From JBDNJM01 sp041687755 (lineage in GTDB: Bacteria > Planctomycetota > UBA1135 > GCA-002686595), in NCBI GenBank assembly GCA_041687755.1, contig JBDNJM010000023.1:182357-246356 (forward strand): 64,000 nucleotides of DNA, in the 5' to 3' direction. The notes beneath the pieces are model-generated. The model saw nothing but the letters and a program-made list of their open reading frames with translations, did not search any database and had not been told where the DNA came from. A program made the position numbers and the translations under genes. Of this stretch, positions 34,605 through 41,392 are shown one piece after another (within the stretch, counting starts at the first letter, position 1; each line of letters begins with the position of its first letter).

Positions 34605-36077
34605 TCAGCGGCCGCGGATGCGACGCGTGACGCGGCGGTAGGCCTTCACGTACTCGGCCGCGGCCCGCTCCCACGAGAAGTCTTGCTCCATGCAGCGCTC
34701 GACGAGCGCCTTCCATGCGTCGGTGTGCTTGAACTTCTCCTGCGCCGCCAGCACGCCGGCCAGCAGCCCCTCGCCGGTGCAGGGGTCGAAGTGGATGCCG
34801 AGGCCGCCCTGCTCGTCGGTCAGAGCGTTCGGCAGGGTCTCTTCGAGGCCGGAGTGGTCGTAGATCAGCGGCACCACGCCGTAGCGCAGTGCGACCGCGA
34901 ACAGCGGGTTGGTCGGCTGGTAGTGCGAGGGCATCAGCAGCACGTCGGCGCCGCCCATCAGGCGGTGCGCAGCGGCCGGGTCGTAGCCCTCGATCACGCG
35001 CGCGCGCCCGACGAAGGTGCCCTCGATGGTGCGCAAGCGCTTCAGGATGTCGTCGCCGCCGGCGCCCATGATCACGAGCTGCACGTCGCGCTCGAGGATC
35101 GAGCTGAGCACCTCGGCCATCAGGTCGAAGCCGGAGTCGGCGTCCCAGCGGCCAACGTGGCAGCAGAGCAGCGACTTGGAGTCGACGTCGAGGTTGAGCG
35201 CCTGGACCAGGTCCGCCTTGCAGCGCGCCTTGCCGCTGATGTCCTTCGCGGAGAACGCCGCGGGCAACAGCGGATCGTTGCGCGGGTCCCAGGACTTGTA
35301 GTCGATGCCGTTGTGGATCCCGAGCAGCTCCTTCTTGCGGCGCTCGAAGGTCTCCTCCAGGCCGTACCCGCGGTCGGGCGTCTGGATCGTCTTCGCGTGG
35401 CTCGGACTGTGGGTGCCAATGACCGTGGCGAACTCGGCGCCGGTCTTCATGAAGTTGACCTTGCTGTTCACCTCGACGCCTTCGAGGCTGCGGAAGTACT
35501 CCTGGGGAATGCCGGTGTGCCCCAGGATCTCGCGCTCGAACTCGCCCTGCATCGCGAGGTTGTGCACGGAGAAGAACGTGCCGGCGCGCTTGGCCGAGTG
35601 CTCGGTCTCTACGTCGTGGTACTCGAGCTTCTGGATCAAGGGCAGCAGCCCGCTCGACCAGTCCATGCAGTGGTAGACGTCGGCGGGGAAGCCGATCACG
35701 TCGGTGGCGGCGAGCACGGCCCGGCTGAACAGCGCGTAGCGACGCCAGTTGTCTTCGTACGGGCCGTTCTCGTCGCCGTAGGGATGGCGCTCGCCGAACA
35801 GACGCGGGTTCTCGAACAGGAATACGTCCAGGTCGCCCAAGCGACCGCTGCGTATGACGAAGGTCTCGCTGCCGTCCGGCTGGGTGATGGTGACCCGGCC
35901 GACCTCGCGGAGGTTGCGCAGCTGGTCGGTCTCAAGGTCGACGGTACGTGGGATGAAGACTCGGCAGTCGGCACCAGCGCGAGCGATGCTGACCGCGAGG
36001 TCCTGGGCGACGCCCGCGAGGTGCGTGCGGCGGACCAGCGACTGGAGTTCGGGGGTGACGAAAGCGACCTTGACCAA
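34605..36077 (-). CDS. glgA: Divergent GT5 glycogen/starch synthase-like glycosyltransferase
   Basis: 490 residues, GT-B fold, length as in GlgA (about 480). It starts at TTG 36077 (MVKVAFVTPELQSLV). Family blocks include YHCMDWSSGLLPL (His-Asp region, about 135-147), SVHNLAMQGEFERE (about 168-181), the IHNGIDYKSWDP acceptor-side block (about 249-260) and CCHVGRWDADSG in place of VSRLxxQKG. Two signature sites are altered: the N-terminal KTGGLADV loop reads RRTHLAGVAQDL, and the C-terminal EPCG-type catalytic block reads PSHYQPTNPLFAVALRYG. Donor or acceptor specificity may therefore differ from ADP-glucose glycogen synthesis. A ROK kinase lies downstream. The gene symbol is a family label rather than proof of activity. 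Confidence 0.75.
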   Translation of the reverse strand: MVKVAFVTPELQSLVRRTHLAGVAQDLAVSIARAGADCRVFIPRTVDLETDQLRNLREVGRVTITQPDGSETFVIRSGRLGDLDVFLFENPRLFGERHPYGDENGPYEDNWRRYALFSRAVLAATDVIGFPADVYHCMDWSSGLLPLIQKLEYHDVETEHSAKRAGTFFSVHNLAMQGEFEREILGHTGIPQEYFRSLEGVEVNSKVNFMKTGAEFATVIGTHSPSHAKTIQTPDRGYGLEETFERRKKELLGIHNGIDYKSWDPRNDPLLPAAFSAKDISGKARCKADLVQALNLDVDSKSLLCCHVGRWDADSGFDLMAEVLSSILERDVQLVIMGAGGDDILKRLRTIEGTFVGRARVIEGYDPAAAHRLMGGADVLLMPSHYQPTNPLFAVALRYGVVPLIYDHSGLEETLPNALTDEQGGLGIHFDPCTGEGLLAGVLAAQEKFKHTDAWKALVERCMEQDFSWERAAAEYVKAYRRVTRRIRGR

Positions 36078-36264
36078 ATAGAGCTGGGGTCCAGGGGCGC
36101 CTGGCAGGGAAAACTGGAGAGAGGGCGCCCGGTTTGAGGTTGAAGCTTACGTTATGGCCCTCTGGGGGGTCCTGGGGCGATGGGCCCCATCTGCGCCTAA
36201 GTCCATCTTCCGGAACGCGATAGATACGAGTTGCGGGTTGGAGACTCGTCCGGTTTCGGCTCCC

Positions 36265-37062
36265 TCAGGAGCCTCGGGAGGCCAGGTAGGCGTCCCGGGC
36301 CTCGGCCATCTTCTCATTGAGCTGGTCGATGCGCGACTGGTTGCTGGGGTGCGTCGAGAGGAACTCGGGCGGCTCCTGGCCGCCGGAGAGGGCGGCCATG
36401 CGGCTCCAGAACTCGATCGACTGCTCGGGATCGTAGCCGGCATCTGCCATGTAGATAAGGCCTAGATGGTCCGCCTCTAGCTCCTGGTTGCGGCCCCAGG
36501 GCTTGAACGCGGCCAACTCGAGCAGCGGCACGCCGGACTGGGCCACCGCACCCCAGTCTGTCGAGACGGCCCCGATTAGGCCCAGCAGGCCCTGGATGCC
36601 CATCTGCTGGCTGACGCGCTCGGCGCCGTGGCGCGCGACGGCGTGGGCGATCTCGTGGCCCATGACAACGGCGAGCCCGGCCTCGGTCTCGGCCACGGCC
36701 AGGATGCCCGTGTAGACGGCCATCTTACCGCCGGGCAGGCAGAAGGCGTTGACCGTGCCGGGAGCGTCGAGGATCTGCACCTCCCACTCGAAGCCCGGGT
36801 CGTGCCCACGACCCTGGACCGCGGCGACGAGGCGGTCCATCACGCGGTTCACCATCACGACGTCCTGCCCGCTGCTGATGACCCGCTCGCCCGCGAGGAT
36901 CTCCTCGTAGGCCGTCAGCCCCAGCGGCGTGTCTTGCTCGACCGGGATCAGGATCCACTGCCGGCGATCGGAGATCGGGACCGTCGAGCACGCGGCGAGG
37001 AGCAGGCCAAGGACCGCCAGACCGGCGGCCTTGGAGAGCCTGGAGGAGATTCTGTGGAGCAT
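36265..37062 (-). CDS. M48-family metallopeptidase lipoprotein
   Basis: 265 residues. The signal peptide ends with lipobox LLAAC (Cys25). The zinc motif HEIAHAVARHGAE (about 136-148) and the third ligand in NQELEADHLG (about 194) are intact, as in YcaL, LoiP and YfgC/BepA-type periplasmic M48 proteases. No TPR extension, so it is the short form. Such proteins degrade or refold outer-membrane proteins, which fits the presence of an Omp85-like protein some 7 kb away, though the genes are not linked. Monocistronic, divergent from gpmI. Confidence 0.88.
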   Translation of the reverse strand: MLHRISSRLSKAAGLAVLGLLLAACSTVPISDRRQWILIPVEQDTPLGLTAYEEILAGERVISSGQDVVMVNRVMDRLVAAVQGRGHDPGFEWEVQILDAPGTVNAFCLPGGKMAVYTGILAVAETEAGLAVVMGHEIAHAVARHGAERVSQQMGIQGLLGLIGAVSTDWGAVAQSGVPLLELAAFKPWGRNQELEADHLGLIYMADAGYDPEQSIEFWSRMAALSGGQEPPEFLSTHPSNQSRIDQLNEKMAEARDAYLASRGS

Positions 37063-37330
37063 GGTCGTTGGATCAGTCGGGGCGCGTCTCGGCTAGATGG
37101 GGGCCCTTGCGGCCCGGGTTCCGAGGGGCGGACCAGAGGTTTAAGCGGCCCGGCCTCGGGGCTTCAGCGGCACGGCCTCGGGGGCAGAACCCGCGGGGCG
37201 GCCCGCAGACGGCATTATGGGGCGCGCGCCCTCCGTCCGAAAGCTCCGCTCCGACTGGGTGCGCCGTCCGCCTTCCGAGTTTTCGCTCCGCGAGCCCCCT
37301 TTGAGCGTCCGCGTCCCCGACCTGACTTCC
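37063..37330. promoter_or_regulatory. Divergent intergenic region (M48 gene / gpmI)
   Basis: No gene. Near-identical 17-base stretches (agcggcccggcctcggg and agcggcacggcctcggg) lie at 37144 and 37167. The 15-mer TCCGTCCGAAAGCTC at 37232-37246 also occurs before the aminotransferase at 3109-3123; in both cases a T-rich patch (gttttcg / gtttttcg) follows. These look like shared leader or operator sequence. Confidence 0.3.
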
Positions 37331-38866
37331 ATGCAACGCCGCCCGCTCTTCCTGATCGTCCTCGATGGCTGGGGCCACCGCGAGGCCTCCGACAGCAACG
37401 CGATCCTGACCCACGCGCCGTTCTTTCACGACTGCCTCGGGCGTTACCCGCACGGGCTGCTGTCGGCGAGCGGGGAAGAGGTCGGGCTGCCGCTGGGCCT
37501 GATGGGCAACAGCGAGGTCGGGCACATGAACCTCGGCGCGGGCCGGGTCGTCTACCAGGACATCACGCGCATCGACAAGTCGGTGCGCGACGGCGACTTC
37601 TTCGAGAACGGCGCGCTGGTGGGCGCGATGGAGGCGGCGGCGCGCGACGGCAAGCAGCTGCACCTGTTGGGCCTGTACTCCGACGGCGGCGTGCACGCGA
37701 GCGACGCGCACGTGAAGTCGTTGCTCGAGCAGGCTAAGCGCCGCGGGGTGCCCGCCGACAAGGTCTGCGTGCACGCGATCCTCGACGGGCGCGACACGCC
37801 GCCGCGCTCGGGCGCCGGGTTCGTCGAGCAGCTCGAGCGCGACATCGCCGAGGTCGGCGTCGGGCGCATCGTGTCGGTCATCGGGCGCTTCTTCGCGATG
37901 GACCGTGACAAGCGCTGGGAGCGCGTCGAACAGGCCTACCGCCTGTTCGTCGAGGGCGCTGGCACGATCGCTGGAAGCGCGGCGGATGCGGTTCGCGCGA
38001 GCTACGCCGCGAACATTGGCGACGAGTTCATTGAGCCGGTCGTGATCGGTTCGCCGGACGCGGGCCGCATTGAGGACGGCGATCAGGTCGTGTGCTTCAA
38101 CTACCGCGCCGACCGCATGCGCGAGATCTGCGAGGCCCTGGCGTTCGACGAGTTCAACGGCTTCGCGCGGGAGCGCCGCACGTCGGCCGTGCTGACCACG
38201 ATGACCCAGTACCGCGGCGATTTCCCATTTGCCGTCGCCTACCCGAAGGTCGCGCTGAAGGGCGTCTTCAGCGAGATCATCTCCGACGCCGGCCTGCGCC
38301 AAATGCGCGTCGCCGAGACCGAAAAGTACGCCCACGTGACGTACTTTTTCTCCGGCGGCCGAGAACAAGAGCTGCCCGGCGAGTCGCGCATCCTCGTGCA
38401 GAGCCCGAGGGTCAAGACGTACGACCTGCAGCCCCAGATGAGCGCGCCGGAGGTCAAGACCAAGATCCTCGCCGAGATCGAGCGCGGCGAGACCGACGTG
38501 TACATCGTAAACTTTGCCAATGCGGACATGGTCGGGCACACCGGCATCGTCAAGGCGGTCGCGGCGGCGGTGGCTGCGGTCGACATGTGTCTCTCGGAGA
38601 TCGTGCCCGCGGTCGTGGCCAAGGGCGGCATCGCCGCGATCACGGCCGACCACGGCAACGCGGAGATGTTGTGGGACGTAGAGCACGATCAGCCGCACAC
38701 CGCGCACACGACGAACCCGGTGCCGTTCGTGCTGTGCGGCGACGGGCTCGACGGAGTGCAGCTGCGCAAGATGGGGATTCTCGCCGACGTGTCGCCGACC
38801 CTGCTGCAGCTCGCCGGGCTCGAGCCGACGGCGGAGATGGACGGCCATTCGATGATTCAGGGCTGA
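37331..38866 (+). CDS. gpmI: 2,3-bisphosphoglycerate-independent phosphoglycerate mutase
   Basis: 511 residues, the usual GpmI length, interconverting 3- and 2-phosphoglycerate through a phosphoserine with two metal ions. ATG 37331 (MQRRPLFLIVLDGWG) places the metal-binding LDGWGHR at about 11-17. The nucleophilic serine is in LMGNSEVGHMNLGAGR (Ser about 61), HAILDGRDTPPRSG (about 153) is substrate-binding, and the second metal site includes NFANADMVGHTG (about 396-407) and ITADHGNAEM (about 436-445). Central glycolysis/gluconeogenesis. A membrane-protein gene starts nine bases after the stop. Confidence 0.93.
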   Translation: MQRRPLFLIVLDGWGHREASDSNAILTHAPFFHDCLGRYPHGLLSASGEEVGLPLGLMGNSEVGHMNLGAGRVVYQDITRIDKSVRDGDFFENGALVGAMEAAARDGKQLHLLGLYSDGGVHASDAHVKSLLEQAKRRGVPADKVCVHAILDGRDTPPRSGAGFVEQLERDIAEVGVGRIVSVIGRFFAMDRDKRWERVEQAYRLFVEGAGTIAGSAADAVRASYAANIGDEFIEPVVIGSPDAGRIEDGDQVVCFNYRADRMREICEALAFDEFNGFARERRTSAVLTTMTQYRGDFPFAVAYPKVALKGVFSEIISDAGLRQMRVAETEKYAHVTYFFSGGREQELPGESRILVQSPRVKTYDLQPQMSAPEVKTKILAEIERGETDVYIVNFANADMVGHTGIVKAVAAAVAAVDMCLSEIVPAVVAKGGIAAITADHGNAEMLWDVEHDQPHTAHTTNPVPFVLCGDGLDGVQLRKMGILADVSPTLLQLAGLEPTAEMDGHSMIQG

Positions 38867-38870
38867 GGAG
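38866..38870 (+). promoter_or_regulatory. Ribosome binding site that sets a TTG start
   Basis: AGGAG overlaps the last base of the gpmI stop and lies five bases before TTG 38876 (eight before TTG 38879). There is no ATG near, so this site supports TTG initiation of the membrane-protein gene. Clear Shine-Dalgarno sequences are otherwise scarce in this window. Confidence 0.6.
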
Positions 38871-38875
38871 CGACC

Positions 38876-40291
38876 TTGTTGAACCTCGCCCTACTCTTGC
38901 CGCTCGCCGCGACGCCGCTCCAGGCGTGGCGCCCGGTCGAGTCGGCGGAGCGTCTGGCCGCCGAGTTTGAGCCGCGGCTCGAGGCCCTCGAGCAGCCTGG
39001 GCAGGTGCTGCGCCCGTCATCCGGCGGCCTGGAGCGCCAGCAGTGGCAGGAGCCAGTCGTGGAGGTGCCCTGCACGGACCCGCGCGGCATGGGCGAGGTG
39101 CACGAGCTGCTGACGGAGCCTGGCGGCCTGGTCTTCATCGCCGCCGAGCACGGCCTGTACGTCAGCCACGCGCTGGCTGAGGCGACCGATCGCATCGAGT
39201 TCATCGGGGCCCAGCTCGAGCCGTTCGAGCGCTTGCCCGTGCACTCGCTCGCCGCCGACATCGACCGCGACGGGCGTCGCCGGCTGTTCGCGATCTGCGG
39301 CGACGCGCTGCTGGTGATCGATCCGAGCTTCTATTGGGGCGCGGCCTGGACGGCGGACGAGCTGCCGGGTGAAGGCGTACCGCGCGCGGTGCGGATCCGC
39401 GACGGCGTCCTGGGGCTGCTGACGTCTGAGGGGACCTACCAGCTCGCGCTCGGCGTCCACGAGCGGCCGGCGGCTCCGCGGGTGGTGCTGGAGACGGATA
39501 GCTTCAAGTACGGCGTCCCGGTGGATGTTGCGCTGATGAGTCCGAACGGCTGGGACGCCCTGCGGCACCGCCTGGACATGCACCACGTGTGGCTCGAGTC
39601 GGCCGAAGTGCTCGAGGGCGCCGCGCTGCGCCTGGAGCCGCCGCGGCCGGGTAGCCACGCGCTCGACCTCGTCGCCGTGGACGACCTGTTGGTGCGCTCG
39701 GAGCCGACGCGGCTGGAGTTCGCGGTGGCCTACCCGAGCTCGCTGCCGAAGGGTCTTGGCCTGGTCCTGATGCTGGGCGTGCCGCTCGCGTGCTTTGGTG
39801 TGTTGGTGCTCATCGCGCGCCGCTACCTCGCCGGGCCGAAACGTGCGCTGCCACGGCTCTTGCTGGGCACCGCCGCGATCGCCGTCGTTGGGCTGCAGGT
39901 GCTGGCGGGGCTGTTCCCGCAGGCTAAGGGCTGGCCGTTCGTCGGCTTTTCAATGTACACGGGCGTGTGGCGCGAGGGCGACCTCGTGTTCCGCGAGTCG
40001 CTCGGCGGCATCGCGCCGGAGGGCTGGAGCTTCGACATGCGGCCGTTCGCGCCAGGTGGAGCGATCGACAACCCGCGGCAGGTGCTGAACCCGCTGATCG
40101 AGGACGGTGAGCCGGCGGCCAAGGCCTGGGCGCGGGCGGCGATGGCCGAGCGCCCGCAGCTGCGGCTGGGCGGCCTGCAGGCGCGCGCTCGGCGCACGCG
40201 GCTGTTGTCGAGCGGTCCGGTCGAGATCGCGCCGCTGATCCTCAGCCACGCCGCCTGGGGCGACGAGTTGGTGGGAGAGGATTCGAAATGA
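38876..40291 (+). CDS. Membrane protein with periplasmic beta-rich N-terminal domain
   Basis: 471 residues from TTG 38876. An N-terminal hydrophobic stretch (LNLALLLPLAATPLQA) looks like a signal peptide. Residues about 60-240 are beta-rich, with AADIDRDGRRRLFAICGDALL resembling an FG-GAP/VCBS-type strand. Two membrane segments lie at about 284-305 (GLVLMLGVPLACFGVLVLIA) and 318-338 (LLLGTAAIAVVGLQVLAGLF), then a C-terminal region with FVGFSMYTGVWREGDLVFRE. The stop overlaps the start of an HTTM-like gene (ATGA), and the FSMYTG segment resembles tails found with such HTTM proteins. Function unknown; probably works with its coupled partner. Confidence 0.65.
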   Translation: MLNLALLLPLAATPLQAWRPVESAERLAAEFEPRLEALEQPGQVLRPSSGGLERQQWQEPVVEVPCTDPRGMGEVHELLTEPGGLVFIAAEHGLYVSHALAEATDRIEFIGAQLEPFERLPVHSLAADIDRDGRRRLFAICGDALLVIDPSFYWGAAWTADELPGEGVPRAVRIRDGVLGLLTSEGTYQLALGVHERPAAPRVVLETDSFKYGVPVDVALMSPNGWDALRHRLDMHHVWLESAEVLEGAALRLEPPRPGSHALDLVAVDDLLVRSEPTRLEFAVAYPSSLPKGLGLVLMLGVPLACFGVLVLIARRYLAGPKRALPRLLLGTAAIAVVGLQVLAGLFPQAKGWPFVGFSMYTGVWREGDLVFRESLGGIAPEGWSFDMRPFAPGGAIDNPRQVLNPLIEDGEPAAKAWARAAMAERPQLRLGGLQARARRTRLLSSGPVEIAPLILSHAAWGDELVGEDSK

Positions 40292-41346
40292 GCTTCTCGG
40301 AGCGCTTTGACCACCTGTTTTTCGGCGAGGGCAGCCTCGTGCGGCTGGCGGTGTTCCGGATCGTCGTGCTGCTCGCGGCGCTGTACGCGGTGTGGGTCTT
40401 CCGCATCGGCGTGTTCCAGCACGCTACGGCGGGCGAGGCGGCGGCGCTCGTCGATCGTCACTGGAGCCCGATCTTCGTGTTCGACGTGGCCCGCATCGGG
40501 CCGCCGAGCCTGACGACTGTGCGGGTCGTGTTCGGCGTGCTGCTGGGCGCGATCGCCGCGGGGCTCTTGGGCCTGTTCACGCGGGTCGCCTGCGCGACCA
40601 CCGCGGTCCTCGCGACCTGGTGGATCGCGGTGCACTACTCGTTCGGCAAGCCGCACCACGACTGCATCGCGCTGACCTTTGCCCTGTGGGCCCTGCCCTT
40701 CGGCCCGATCGGGGCGCGCCTGTCGCTTGAGAACCTTGTGCGCCGCGGCGGCCGTCCCACTGCTGCGCCGTTCGCCAAGTTCCCGATCCGCATTGCCCAG
40801 CTCTCCGCCGTGCTCGGCTACTTCTTCGCCGGCGCCTCGAAGCTGGCGATCGGCGGCATCGAGTGGCTCAACGGCTACAGCCTGCAGGCCGCAATGTTGC
40901 ACTTCCACGCGCCCTGGACCGCGTTCTTCACGAGCGACCCGCGGCTGTGCCAGCTGATGTCGATCCAGATCGTGTTCGTACAGGCCACGTTCCTGTTGGC
41001 ATTCGTGCCGCGCCTGCGCTGGTTCTACGTGCCGATGGCCGTGTTCTTCCACCTGATGAGCTGGATGACGATGGACACCGGGCCCTACCTGACCCTGTGG
41101 TTCGTCGTGTTGGCGGCCTTCGTGCCGTGGGATCGCGTGCCGGGGTTCCTGGGTGCCGGCGGTGCGGCCTGGTCGACCTTCAAGCGAGTTGCGGCCCTGG
41201 CGCTCGCGAGTTGGTTCCTCTGGATCTTCTTGATGCAGGCGCCGGCGGGTAGCGAGTTCTTTCTGTTGGGCTTAGGCATGGTGCTCTTCGCGCGCGGCAT
41301 CTGGGAGCGCAGGAAAGCGTCGCCCGTGCCAGCTGCGACATCCTGA
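40288..41346 (+). CDS. HTTM-like polytopic membrane protein
   Basis: 352 residues with about seven membrane segments: about 18-40, 73-98, 103-117, 129-150, 164-180, 228-250 and 264-285, plus one near 300-320. The order, a small HxxC-like loop (SFGKPHHDCIALTF, about 113-126) and the terminal WxRVPG region resemble HTTM (horizontally transferred transmembrane) domains related to vitamin K-dependent gamma-carboxylase and to DoxX-like proteins. No soluble carboxylase-type extension is present. Enzymatic activity cannot be claimed. Coupled by a four-base overlap to the preceding membrane protein. Confidence 0.6.
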   Translation: MSFSERFDHLFFGEGSLVRLAVFRIVVLLAALYAVWVFRIGVFQHATAGEAAALVDRHWSPIFVFDVARIGPPSLTTVRVVFGVLLGAIAAGLLGLFTRVACATTAVLATWWIAVHYSFGKPHHDCIALTFALWALPFGPIGARLSLENLVRRGGRPTAAPFAKFPIRIAQLSAVLGYFFAGASKLAIGGIEWLNGYSLQAAMLHFHAPWTAFFTSDPRLCQLMSIQIVFVQATFLLAFVPRLRWFYVPMAVFFHLMSWMTMDTGPYLTLWFVVLAAFVPWDRVPGFLGAGGAAWSTFKRVAALALASWFLWIFLMQAPAGSEFFLLGLGMVLFARGIWERRKASPVPAATS

Positions 41347-41392
41347 GGGCTGCCGCGGGCGTCGGCGCGCCGGAGCTGCTAGCTTCGCGGGC

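Noticed and set aside
34683..36137. Plus-strand frame of 484 codons opposite the glycogen-synthase-like gene
   Set aside because: Shadow of the GT5 gene; Val/Ala/Glu-rich and featureless.
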